In this document: positions 1 to 6,121 of the stretch, piece by piece
Layout: every line of letters begins with the position of its first letter
How positions within the stretch are numbered: the first letter of the stretch is position 1
Assembly: GCA_026984165.1 (NCBI GenBank)
Contig: JALSSQ010000317.1
Span: forward strand, 1-6,988
From: Sulfurovum sp.
GTDB taxonomy: Bacteria > Campylobacterota > Campylobacteria > Campylobacterales > Sulfurovaceae
DNA length: 6,988 nucleotides
Direction of reading: 5' to 3'
Made by a program: the position numbers and the translations under genes
Notes under the pieces: model-generated
The model's database searches: none
What the model was told of the DNA's origin: nothing
What the model saw: only the letters and a program-made list of their open reading frames with translations

Positions 1-408
1 AACCCTCCTGTTACCAAACCTAACCCAGCATTTTTAACAGACATTACAGAACAAGGTATGCGTGACCTGCTTGACAGATTTTATATGGGGCTTTTTGAAA
101 GTCCCATTAAAGACATCTTTCCTCAAAATAAAGAAGCGATGAAAATAGCCGCGCAACATTCAGCAGACTTTTTCATACAAATTTGTGGAGGTCCACAGTA
201 TTTTAACCAAAATAGAGGTGCACCTCAAATGAGAGGGAGACATGCTCCTTTTCGCATTACTCCTCATGCGCGCTTACATTGGCTTGTGACTTACGAAGAG
301 GCACTACAACCCATCATCAAAAACAAGCTTAGTTCAGAAGAGAATATACAAAGTTTTTGGAATTATATAAATGTTTTTTCACAATGGATGATAAATAGTA
401 GAGATTAA
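1..408 (+). CDS. Group II truncated hemoglobin (3' part, 5' end outside window)
   Basis: The reading frame is open from the first base, so the true start lies upstream; the Met codon at 58 falls inside the first globin helix and is not the start. Counting from that Met, the features of trHb group II (trHbO-like) are visible: RFY with Tyr9 at B10, Phe21 at CD1, GGPQYF and GAPQMRGRHAPF around residues 44-65 with proximal haem ligand His62 (F8), and Trp75 at G8 in LHWL. Group II globins are small 2-over-2 haem proteins that bind O2 with high affinity and are linked to O2, NO or peroxide chemistry; the role here is not shown by context. The gene converges on the tRNA operon, with only 11 bases between its stop and the tRNA-Ser 3' end. 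Family assignment is secure; physiological role is not. Confidence 0.88.
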   Translation, partial: NPPVTKPNPAFLTDITEQGMRDLLDRFYMGLFESPIKDIFPQNKEAMKIAAQHSADFFIQICGGPQYFNQNRGAPQMRGRHAPFRITPHARLHWLVTYEEALQPIIKNKLSSEENIQSFWNYINVFSQWMINSRD

Positions 409-419
409 ATATGATACAC

Positions 420-507
420 TGGCCGGGAGAGGGGGATTCGAACCCCCGGAGGTGTTACCCTCACCGGTTTTCAAGACCGGCACATTCGACCACTCTGACA
501 TCTCCCG
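420..507 (-). tRNA. trnS: tRNA-Ser (anticodon TGA)
   Basis: Read on the minus strand, the 7-bp acceptor stem CGGGAGA/TCTCCCG closes, the anticodon loop CTTGAAA gives TGA, a long variable arm follows, and the T loop contains GTTCGAATC. The discriminator is G, as expected for serine tRNAs, and CCA is encoded (422-420). It is the last gene of the four-tRNA operon, 56 bases after tRNA-Cys. I see no clear terminator between it and the convergent globin gene. Confidence 0.97.
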
Positions 508-563
508 ACTTTTTGAAGAATAGAAGGTTATCCAAAAAAAGATAAAATCTAGTTTATAACTTA

Positions 564-639
564 TGGAGGAGCCAACCAGACTCGAACTGGTGAATAGCAG
601 ATTTGCAATCTACGGCCTTACCAACTTGGCGATGGCTCC
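564..639 (-). tRNA. trnC: tRNA-Cys (anticodon GCA)
   Basis: Minus-strand cloverleaf with acceptor GGAGCCA/TGGCTCC, anticodon loop TTGCAAA (GCA), T loop GTTCGAGTC, discriminator U (an identity element of cysteine tRNAs) and encoded CCA (566-564). It is the third gene in the operon, only 15 bases after tRNA-Leu. Confidence 0.97.
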
Positions 640-654
640 ATATTGTTTTATTGG

Positions 655-742
655 TGGTGCCCGAGGCCGGACTTGAACCGGCACAGTCGCAATGACCGGG
701 GGATTTTAAGTCCCCTGTGTCTACCAATTCCACCACTCGGGC
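655..742 (-). tRNA. trnL: tRNA-Leu (anticodon TAA)
   Basis: Minus-strand class II tRNA with acceptor GCCCGAG/CTCGGGC, anticodon stem GGGGA/TCCCC around CTTAAAA (TAA), long variable arm, T loop GTTCAAGTC, discriminator A and encoded CCA (657-655). It decodes UUA, which should be a heavily used leucine codon in an AT-rich genome. Second gene of the operon. Confidence 0.97.
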
Positions 743-775
743 ATATTGATACTATTTACTTTAAATACAACTTAA

Positions 776-850
776 TGGAGCGGGCGAAGGGAATCGAACC
801 CTCTACCCCAACCTTGGCAAGGTTATGCTCTACCGATGAGCTACGCCCGC
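776..850 (-). tRNA. trnG: tRNA-Gly (anticodon GCC)
   Basis: Minus-strand cloverleaf with acceptor GCGGGCG/CGCCCGC, anticodon loop TTGCCAA (GCC), T loop GTTCGATTC, discriminator U and encoded CCA (778-776). It is the first gene of the operon, about 38 bases downstream of the predicted transcription start. Confidence 0.97.
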
Positions 851-894
851 ATATCCATTCCGCATTTAAACATATAGCTTAAAATCGGAGTGCG

Positions 895-923
895 ATTATA
901 GCTAAAAAAAATTTAAATGTAAA
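895..923 (-). promoter_or_regulatory. Sigma-70 promoter of the tRNA operon
   Basis: On the minus strand a -35 box TTTACA (923-918) and a perfect -10 box TATAAT (900-895) are separated by 17 bases. The -10 is followed by the GC-rich stretch CGCACTCCG, resembling the discriminator of stringently controlled stable-RNA promoters. The predicted start is near 888, upstream of tRNA-Gly. No other promoter-like site is needed for the four tRNAs. Confidence 0.8.
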
Positions 924-941
924 TAGTATTTGTGCTATAAT
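913..941 (+). promoter_or_regulatory. Extended -10 promoter for ilvD
   Basis: A perfect TATAAT (936-941) is preceded by TG at 933-934, giving the extended -10 TGCTATAAT. The -35 region 17 bases upstream is TTAAAT, a poor match, as is common with extended -10 promoters. The predicted start near 948 leaves a leader of about 95 bases. Its -35 region abuts and shares base 918 with the -35 of the divergent tRNA promoter. Confidence 0.65.
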
Positions 942-993
942 CCATAAAAAATATAAATTCCCCAAAAATAGAGTTTTCTAAAACAATGCTCTA

Positions 994-1053
994 ATGAAAA
1001 GGAATGTAAAAGAGACCTTGTTTCTTTTGAAGGAGAACAGCATTGAGAAGTAA
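994..1053 (+). CDS. Possible 19-codon leader ORF overlapping the ilvD start
   Basis: An ATG at 994 opens a 19-codon frame (MKRNVKETLF, then LLKENSIEK) ending at TAA 1051-1053, so it overlaps the ilvD start by 11 bases in a different frame. It has three leucine codons clustered at residues 9-12, one Val and one Ile, which is suggestive because ilvD is a branched-chain amino acid gene. Against it: I see no Shine-Dalgarno sequence before ATG 994, the leucine run is short, and no clear terminator/antiterminator pair is visible. It may be chance. Confidence 0.2.
   Translation: MKRNVKETLFLLKENSIEK
1030..1045 (+). promoter_or_regulatory. Ribosome binding site fixing the ilvD TTG start
   Basis: AAGGAG at 1030-1035 lies 7 bases before TTG (1043-1045). 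No in-frame ATG exists nearby (the ATG at 1053 is in another frame), so TTG is the supported start. A short CCTT at 1016-1019 could pair weakly with AAGG of this site. Confidence 0.85.
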
Positions 1054-2731
1054 TGAAATTAAAGAGGGGTTTGACAGAACACCCCATAGAAGTTTGTTGA
1101 GAGCTACTGGTTTAAAAGATGAAGATTTTTCAAAACCATTTATTGGGGTGGCAAACTCATTTATAGAGATTATTCCTGGACACTTTTTTCTGAACAAAGT
1201 AGCAGAAGTCATCAAAGACGAGATACGTGCTAACGGATGCGTACCTTTTGAATTTAATACCATTGGTGTAGATGATGGTATCGCTATGGGGCATGATGGA
1301 ATGCTCTACTCTTTACCTAGTCGTGAGATCATTGCCAACTCCATAGAGACAGTGATGAATGCTCATAAGCTAGATGCCATGATAGCCATACCAAACTGTG
1401 ACAAGATTGTCCCAGGGATGATTATGGGTGCTTTACGTGTGGATGTACCTACAGTCTTTGTGTCTGGTGGACCGATGGAAAAAGGATATACCAAAGAGGG
1501 AACACCTATCGACTTGGCAACGGCTTTTGAAGCGGTAGGTAAACATGAAACTGGAGAGATTACAGACGAAGAGCTACTGGACATAGAGTGTAATGCTTGC
1601 CCAAGTGGTGGATCATGTTCTGGTATGTTTACCGCGAACTCTATGAATACACTCATGGAGGCTATGGGGATTGCACTGCCTGGTAACGGGACAATTTTGG
1701 CATTGACACCTGAGCGTACAGAACTTTACAAAAAAGCTGCTCGTCGCATCTGTGAAATAGCCAAATCAGAAGCAAGTGAACGTGAAAAATACCGTATAAG
1801 AAACATCCTTAATGAAAATGCTGTACACAATGCCTTTGCTGTAGATATGGCAATGGGTGGATCATCCAATACAGTGCTCCATATGCTTGCTATTGCTAAA
1901 GAAGCAGAGGTTGACTTTAACCTTAGCGATATCAATGCTATCTCTAAACGTATCTCTCACATCGCTAAAATCTCACCGTCATTGTCAACGGTGCATATGG
2001 AAGACATTAACAAAGCAGGTGGTGTCAATGCTGTTATGCATGAAATGATGAAACGCGGAAATAATATATTGGCTGATAGCTTATCTATCACAGGGGAAAC
2101 CCTCTATGAAAAAGTAAAAAATGCTGAGATTACCGATACAAATATCATTCATACTGTGGATAATCCTTATTCGGAAGTGGGTGGGCTTGCTATTCTCTAT
2201 GGTAACTTGGCAGAACAAGGTGCAGTGATTAAAACAGCAGGTATTACAGGGGAGAGGGTCTTTACAGGAACGGCTATATGTTTTAACTCTCAAGATGAAG
2301 CCATAGAGGGTATCTTGGCAGGCAAAGTCAAAGCAGGTAATGTCGTTGTGATTCGATACGAGGGACCTCGTGGTGGGCCTGGTATGCAAGAGATGCTAAG
2401 CCCTACTTCGCTCATTATGGGTATGGGACTTGGTGATAAAGTGGCACTCATTACCGATGGTAGATTCTCAGGTGCTACCAGAGGTGCAAGCATCGGACAT
2501 GTTAGTCCAGAGGCAGCTGAAGGTGGTCTTATAGGCTTGCTTGAAGATGGTGATGAGATTCATATCGATGTCGATCAGTATATCTTGCAAGCAAACCTAA
2601 GCGATGAAGTCATCGCAGCAAGAAGAGCAAACTTTACGCCGCTCATCAAGCCGTTAAAAAGTAAATGGTTAAAACAATATAGAGCGCTTGTAACCAATGC
2701 AAGTGCAGGAGCTGTCTTAGAAGCCGAATAA
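1043..2731 (+). CDS. ilvD: Dihydroxyacid dehydratase
   Basis: IlvD dehydrates 2,3-dihydroxy-isovalerate and 2,3-dihydroxy-3-methylvalerate to the 2-oxo acids that precede valine, leucine and isoleucine; it is cytosolic and uses an Fe-S cluster. At 562 residues it is full length. Visible family features are PHRSLLRA near the N-terminus, VDDGIAMGH (76-84), NCDKIVPGM with cluster Cys119, the CPSGGSCSGMFT block with Cys192, and the C-terminal signature ALITDGRFSGAT, whose Ser is the proposed catalytic base. At the position where [2Fe-2S] members carry a third cysteine (PCN) this protein has PGH (45-47), as I recall for E. coli IlvD, so an oxygen-sensitive [4Fe-4S] cluster is inferred. The start is TTG with a good RBS. 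The gene stands alone and no other ilv/leu genes are adjacent. Assignment is certain at the family level; the cluster type is inference. Confidence 0.97.
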   Translation: MRSNEIKEGFDRTPHRSLLRATGLKDEDFSKPFIGVANSFIEIIPGHFFLNKVAEVIKDEIRANGCVPFEFNTIGVDDGIAMGHDGMLYSLPSREIIANSIETVMNAHKLDAMIAIPNCDKIVPGMIMGALRVDVPTVFVSGGPMEKGYTKEGTPIDLATAFEAVGKHETGEITDEELLDIECNACPSGGSCSGMFTANSMNTLMEAMGIALPGNGTILALTPERTELYKKAARRICEIAKSEASEREKYRIRNILNENAVHNAFAVDMAMGGSSNTVLHMLAIAKEAEVDFNLSDINAISKRISHIAKISPSLSTVHMEDINKAGGVNAVMHEMMKRGNNILADSLSITGETLYEKVKNAEITDTNIIHTVDNPYSEVGGLAILYGNLAEQGAVIKTAGITGERVFTGTAICFNSQDEAIEGILAGKVKAGNVVVIRYEGPRGGPGMQEMLSPTSLIMGMGLGDKVALITDGRFSGATRGASIGHVSPEAAEGGLIGLLEDGDEIHIDVDQYILQANLSDEVIAARRANFTPLIKPLKSKWLKQYRALVTNASAGAVLEAE

Positions 2732-2739
2732 GCTTCTAA
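2717..2739 (+). terminator. Hairpin over the ilvD stop codon (possible terminator)
   Basis: TTAGAAGC (2717-2724) and GCTTCTAA (2732-2739) form a perfect 8-bp stem with a 7-base loop that contains the TAA stop. No T-tract follows on either strand, so it is a weak terminator candidate or an mRNA 3'-end structure. Confidence 0.35.
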
Positions 2740-2754
2740 ATAAAAGTACAATAA

Positions 2755-2772
2755 AGAAGTAAAGTTACTTCT
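2755..2772. terminator. Hairpin between convergent ilvD and the NlpC/P60 gene
   Basis: AGAAGTAA (2755-2762) and TTACTTCT (2765-2772) are perfect inverted repeats with a 2-base centre (7 bp plus a 4-base loop if drawn as a hairpin). It lies in the 53-base gap between two convergent stop codons, where a bidirectional terminator would be expected. The stem is AT-rich and the T-tract is poor, so strength is doubtful. Confidence 0.4.
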
Positions 2773-2784
2773 CTTTACGAAAGT

Positions 2785-3639
2785 TTATGAAGGACGTCTT
2801 GCTCCTTTAAATCTACTACTATAGAACGGTTTATTTAAATTCGTAATGACCACTTTTTTCTTCGCAGAACTTGCATGAATAAACTTTCCATTACCTATAT
2901 AGATACCTACATGATTAACATAGCCTCTTCTATGCTTGGATGTGTCAAAGAAAACAAGATCACCTATTTTAAGATTACGTCTAGATACAAATTTACCAAA
3001 TTTTGATTGATTAAGAGAAGTACGTGGGATATGAATACCATTCTTTTTATACACATATGATGTAAATCCAGAACAATCAAAAGTTCCTCTTTGTCCAACA
3101 GCACCCCAAACATATTTTCGTCCTAGTTTTTGTTTTGCTACATTTATAATATTTCTTGCTTTGGTTAATCCGAATTTAGAGAATGCACTAAATTTTGCTT
3201 TAGCTGATCGAAAAAAGATATCATCAACTTTAACAGTATGTCTTCGCTTTATTCTTTTGCTTGAAAGTGGTTTTGCCTGTTTTTGTAAAGCTACACGTAG
3301 TGCTTTATTTTTCTTCTTATTTACAACTTTAACAATTTTAATTTTATTTTTTCTTTTTATTCTAATTTGCTTCTTTTTTTTGTTTTTAACAATCTTTTGT
3401 TTTTTGTCAGGGAAATAAGTATTTATAGGTACTCTCAGCACTCTTCCAATTTTAAGAATTTCATCTTTTTTAATGTGATTTAATTTGCGCACTTCTTCTA
3501 TGGTACTATGATGCTTATGTGCAACAGTATATAAGGTTTCCCCATTTTTAATCGTGTGCTTAACCACTTTATTGATAGTTGCATGTGCATATATACTCAT
3601 AGTTACAGACAACAATATTATTATATAAATATTTTTCAA
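2785..3639 (-). CDS. Secreted LysM + NlpC/P60 peptidoglycan endopeptidase
   Basis: A 284-residue exported protein predicted to cut stem peptides in peptidoglycan. Order of parts: signal peptide 1-20 (hydrophobic IIILL, then AHA before the likely cut); one LysM domain about 25-71 (HTIKNGETLYTVA, ending GRVLRVP) for glycan binding; a strongly basic Lys/Arg linker about 78-138; and an NlpC/P60 domain about 160-275. The catalytic set is visible: Cys189 in DCSGF, His243 in NHVGIYIG and His255 in FIHASS. The start is TTG at 3639 with AGGAG 6 bases upstream; the next in-frame codons upstream run into TAG, so no longer form is possible. It is transcribed alone, convergent with ilvD. Specific substrate bond and physiological role (division, growth or turnover) cannot be read from the sequence. 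Confidence 0.92.
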   Translation of the reverse strand: MKNIYIIILLSVTMSIYAHATINKVVKHTIKNGETLYTVAHKHHSTIEEVRKLNHIKKDEILKIGRVLRVPINTYFPDKKQKIVKNKKKKQIRIKRKNKIKIVKVVNKKKNKALRVALQKQAKPLSSKRIKRRHTVKVDDIFFRSAKAKFSAFSKFGLTKARNIINVAKQKLGRKYVWGAVGQRGTFDCSGFTSYVYKKNGIHIPRTSLNQSKFGKFVSRRNLKIGDLVFFDTSKHRRGYVNHVGIYIGNGKFIHASSAKKKVVITNLNKPFYSSRFKGARRPS

Positions 3640-3650
3640 TGCATACTCCT
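3637..3650 (-). promoter_or_regulatory. Ribosome binding site fixing a TTG start
   Basis: On the minus strand AGGAG (3650-3646) lies 6 bases before TTG (3639-3637). An in-frame TAG lies immediately upstream at 3651-3649, which rules out an upstream ATG start. The ATG at 3645 is out of frame and closes after two codons. The region upstream (3651-3780) is very AT-rich and gives no single convincing promoter. Confidence 0.75.
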
Positions 3651-3784
3651 AATAGCTAAATGGCATAGTGCTCATACTAAAAAATATGTATAATTTTAAC
3701 TATATTTAATTAATAAAAAATAAATATGAATTTAATCAAAACTTAAATTAGCACTTTAGTTTAAAAGTATAATAAAAAAATATG

Positions 3785-3809
3785 ATAAAAATGTCAAATA
3801 CATTTTTAT
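3785..3809 (-). terminator. Candidate terminator of the GMC oxidoreductase operon
   Basis: On the minus strand ATAAAAATG and CATTTTTAT form a 9-bp stem with a 7-base loop overlapping the TAA stop of the GMC gene, followed by the T-rich stretch ATATTTTTTATTAT. The stem is almost all A-T, so it is a weak intrinsic terminator. Confidence 0.45.
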
Positions 3810-5488
3810 GCTACTGTACGAAGTACCGACACTATATGGTCTGCCACCCTAAAAGCATTTGCATAAATTGTCCATGTATAAGCGACAGAACCTCCCGTAG
3901 GCATAAAACTTGCATCTGCCACAAAAAGGTTTGGTACATCATGTGCTTGACAATATTTATTAAGTACCGATGTCTTGGGATCATTTCCAAATCGACATCC
4001 GCCTGCAACTAAATTTTGCGGTGGTGCAGAAGAAACAGACGAATAGATGTTTTTAGCGCCCATCTCTTCAAGTATCTTTTCACATTTTTTAGCAATATAC
4101 TTACCCACTTTCACATCTTGAGGATGCCCTTCTACTCGTAATTTTCCTACAGGCATACCATATTTGTCTTTATGGGTTGGATCTAAGGAGACAAAACAAT
4201 CATCATTCGGTAACCAATCATTAAAAATTTCAAAACGAATACTCTTTTGTTCTGTCATACGCTTCACTACATGCTCACCAAGTTCTTTACCCCAAAGAAG
4301 TTTTCCCTCTTTATAGTTATTTTTGCGAGCACGGGTAATAACATTTTGATGTTCAAACATAAATTCAACTGATCCCCCTTTAAATTTTCCATCCCACCAA
4401 TCATCTACAAAGTACCAATCAAGTATAGAACGGTTTACAAAAAGCCCTGTTGTCATGAGGTCTTCAAACTTGATATCTTTCAAGCTATCTTTATGCAATT
4501 CACCTTGTCCAGAGCCTCCACCAGAGAAAATAAGGTTTTTACCCACTTCTCCTGAAGTATTTGCCAAACCATGAGGATGGTATTTGTTTGCAGAATTTAA
4601 CAACAGTCTTGAAGATTCATGTGCCTGAGCTGCTACAACAAACATCTTTCCCTCTATCCTCCTCTCTTTTCCTGTGACCGTATCTACCGCCATGGCATAC
4701 TTCACCGCATCTTTGCTTTCGCTATGGAGGTATTTGACATGCGTATTTGTCAACAGTGTCAAGTTACCTGTAGCAAGTGCTGGTTTGATTAAGGCTTCTC
4801 TTGATGAACTTTTGGCTCCCGAACTGCAGCCATAACTTCCACAAAAATTTGAGTAGTAGCAGGCATTTCTGTCCCCTTTGTCACGAGAGAGTACCGCACG
4901 TGGTGTTACCAAAGATTTAATACCTAGTTTTTGACAACTTTTGTCAAGCAGTTTGACTACCGCGTTTTCTTTGGTAGGAGGTTGTGTAAATTGTGCTCTG
5001 CTGCGTGGTGGTTCGTATTGATGCTTTTCATAATGTCCTGAGACACCCACAAGTTCTTCTGTCAAGTCATAATAAGGTTCCAAATCTTCATAAGAGATAG
5101 GCCAATCGACTACATTGGCACCTTCTATCTCTCCATATTTACTTTTAAGTCTAAAGTCATCAGGGTGTAAACGGTGTAGCATCCCTGACATAAGGTTAGA
5201 AGAACCTCCCACAATGTTCCCATTCCAAAAGCTCCATCCAGATTCATAGGTAGGTGTGGCTACCCATTTTCCATCGACTTTTTCTTCTATGGTGTGGTAT
5301 TCATCAAAAAGATTTGGCGTCACCAAATCTCTACGACAATACGCCAACTCATCTTTGCTAAATTCATCTCTTCGTATCAAACGCCCTTTTTCAAGTACCG
5401 CTACTTTATAGCCTGTTTTACACAATGTATAGGCGACAGCACCCCCACTTGCCCCTGAGCCTATAATGACAACATCATACATACTCAT
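3806..5488 (-). CDS. GMC-family FAD dehydrogenase, large subunit (gluconate-dehydrogenase-like, atypical active site)
   Basis: A 560-residue flavoprotein of the glucose-methanol-choline family. The FAD-binding Rossmann motif GSGASGG is at 10-16 with the ribose-binding acid in VLEKG (31-35), the GMC N-domain signature NIVGGSSN at 91-98, and the C-domain NLFVADASFMPTGG at 520-533. A cysteine set C210-x5-C216-x4-C221 resembles the [3Fe-4S] ligands of FAD glucose/fructose dehydrogenases. There is no own signal peptide; the preceding gene supplies a Tat signal, so the pair is probably exported together to the periplasm and feeds electrons to the respiratory chain. No cytochrome subunit is encoded here, as reported for the Campylobacter jejuni gluconate dehydrogenase pair. 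Oddity: the usual catalytic His and Asn/His positions align with Leu493 and Ala536. Start: ATG 5488 overlaps the previous stop (ATGA), but GGGGAG lies 6 bases before the third codon's ATG (5482), which may be the real start. Substrate unknown. Confidence 0.88.
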   Translation of the reverse strand: MSMYDVVIIGSGASGGAVAYTLCKTGYKVAVLEKGRLIRRDEFSKDELAYCRRDLVTPNLFDEYHTIEEKVDGKWVATPTYESGWSFWNGNIVGGSSNLMSGMLHRLHPDDFRLKSKYGEIEGANVVDWPISYEDLEPYYDLTEELVGVSGHYEKHQYEPPRSRAQFTQPPTKENAVVKLLDKSCQKLGIKSLVTPRAVLSRDKGDRNACYYSNFCGSYGCSSGAKSSSREALIKPALATGNLTLLTNTHVKYLHSESKDAVKYAMAVDTVTGKERRIEGKMFVVAAQAHESSRLLLNSANKYHPHGLANTSGEVGKNLIFSGGGSGQGELHKDSLKDIKFEDLMTTGLFVNRSILDWYFVDDWWDGKFKGGSVEFMFEHQNVITRARKNNYKEGKLLWGKELGEHVVKRMTEQKSIRFEIFNDWLPNDDCFVSLDPTHKDKYGMPVGKLRVEGHPQDVKVGKYIAKKCEKILEEMGAKNIYSSVSSAPPQNLVAGGCRFGNDPKTSVLNKYCQAHDVPNLFVADASFMPTGGSVAYTWTIYANAFRVADHIVSVLRTVA

Positions 5489-5988
5489 CTCCCCATATAC
5501 TTTGTAGAAGGTCTAGGAAATCCGCCATAAGAATCTATAGACTTCCAGCCTGCTTCTTTGATGTTCGCACCATAGATAGGGTCTGAAAACATTCCTTCCA
5601 TAGTGAGTGTCATAATGCGCTCTAGCCACGAACTGCCATAGTTTGTCTCTTCATAGGCACGTAAGGCTTTCTCTTTTTCTGCTGTTGTCATACTAAGAAA
5701 TTTTCCTTTCGTACGCTGCATGAACTCTTCTGCGCCCTCTATCACAAAAGCTTTGATATCTCTATCGAAACTAGGATGCTGCATTGTTTCATAGACAAAC
5801 TGTGTGACATGCATCGCATCAGCAGAAGGAAGTTTACTGCCTTGGGGAAACATATGTGCCTGGACTGCTTTTAATGTGGGTTCTATCTTTTTAAATGCAC
5901 GTTCAAATGAATCATCTGTTTTTGCATATACATAAGGAGAAAGCCCTAGTATAGAACCTAAAATGAGAAAATGTCTTCTTTTTATCAT
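5485..5988 (-). CDS. Gluconate 2-dehydrogenase subunit 3 family protein with Tat signal
   Basis: A 167-residue small subunit of the kind paired with GMC dehydrogenases. The N-terminus KRRHFLILGS is a twin-arginine motif (Arg4-Arg5, Phe7, Leu8), followed by a hydrophobic stretch and a likely cut after Ala22 (VYA). The mature part matches the gluconate 2-dehydrogenase subunit 3 family, best seen at the C-terminus: EGMFSDPIYGANIKEAGWK (about 130-148). Members act as partner and 'hitch-hiker' export chaperone: they bind the folded, cofactor-loaded large subunit and carry it through the Tat pore. The gene is first in the operon and its TGA overlaps the ATG of the GMC gene, indicating translational coupling. 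Only a weak AAAGG (about 11 bases upstream) serves as RBS. Function as partner is well supported by synteny; the substrate of the complex is not. Confidence 0.88.
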   Translation of the reverse strand: MIKRRHFLILGSILGLSPYVYAKTDDSFERAFKKIEPTLKAVQAHMFPQGSKLPSADAMHVTQFVYETMQHPSFDRDIKAFVIEGAEEFMQRTKGKFLSMTTAEKEKALRAYEETNYGSSWLERIMTLTMEGMFSDPIYGANIKEAGWKSIDSYGGFPRPSTKYMGR

Positions 5989-6016
5989 AAGTATATTGCC
6001 TTTAATTTATAATCGT

Positions 6017-6045
6017 ATCATAGTCTCTCTTTGTGTAGCGTGAGT
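6017..6045 (-). promoter_or_regulatory. Candidate promoter of the GMC oxidoreductase operon
   Basis: On the minus strand TATGAT (6022-6017) is a plausible -10 box 28 bases before the ATG. The -35 position 17 bases upstream (6045-6040, ACTCAC) does not match consensus and falls inside the inverted repeat at 6033-6068. TATAAA at 6010-6005 is an alternative -10. Confidence 0.3.
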
Positions 6046-6068
6046 GCAAAGCTACACACTCACTACAC
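6033..6068. repeat. Imperfect inverted repeat in the divergent intergenic region (possible operator)
   Basis: GTGTAG-CG-TGAGTG (6033-6046) is the reverse complement of CACTCACTACAC (6057-6068) apart from a 2-base insertion (CG), giving two 6-bp arms each side of a 10-base centre. A second pairing is possible: GTGTAGC (6033-6039) with GCTACAC (6051-6057). CTACAC thus occurs twice directly and once inverted. It sits between the candidate -10 boxes of the two divergent units, overlapping both -35 positions. It could be a regulator site or an RNA structure. Confidence 0.55.
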
Positions 6069-6085
6069 GTACAAAAGATTATACT
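6057..6085 (+). promoter_or_regulatory. Candidate promoter of the Cys-rich lipoprotein gene
   Basis: TATACT (6080-6085) is a good -10 box, placing the start near 6092 and leaving about 30 bases of leader with AGGAG (6111-6115) 6 bases before ATG. The -35 position (6057-6062, CACTCA) does not match consensus and coincides with an arm of the inverted repeat, which fits an activator-dependent promoter. Confidence 0.45.
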
Positions 6086-6121
6086 AGCACTGTCAAAATA
6101 AAAAATAATTAGGAGACGAAT

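Noticed and set aside
554..736. Minus-strand 60-codon ORF beginning MVELVDTGDL
   Set aside because: It reads through tRNA-Leu and tRNA-Cys; this is a familiar spurious translation of tRNA sequence.
643..882. Plus-strand 79-codon ORF with RPDLNRH and AKGIEPSTPTLARL
   Set aside because: It is the antisense of tRNA-Leu and tRNA-Gly, a common false protein in databases.
3161..3418. Plus-strand 85-codon ORF that looks like a hydrophobic membrane peptide
   Set aside because: It is the antisense of the Lys-rich linker of the NlpC/P60 gene; Lys codons read backwards give Phe and Leu.
3782..4012. Plus-strand 76-codon Cys-rich ORF
   Set aside because: It lies antisense to the C-terminal end of the GMC gene and has no ribosome binding site.
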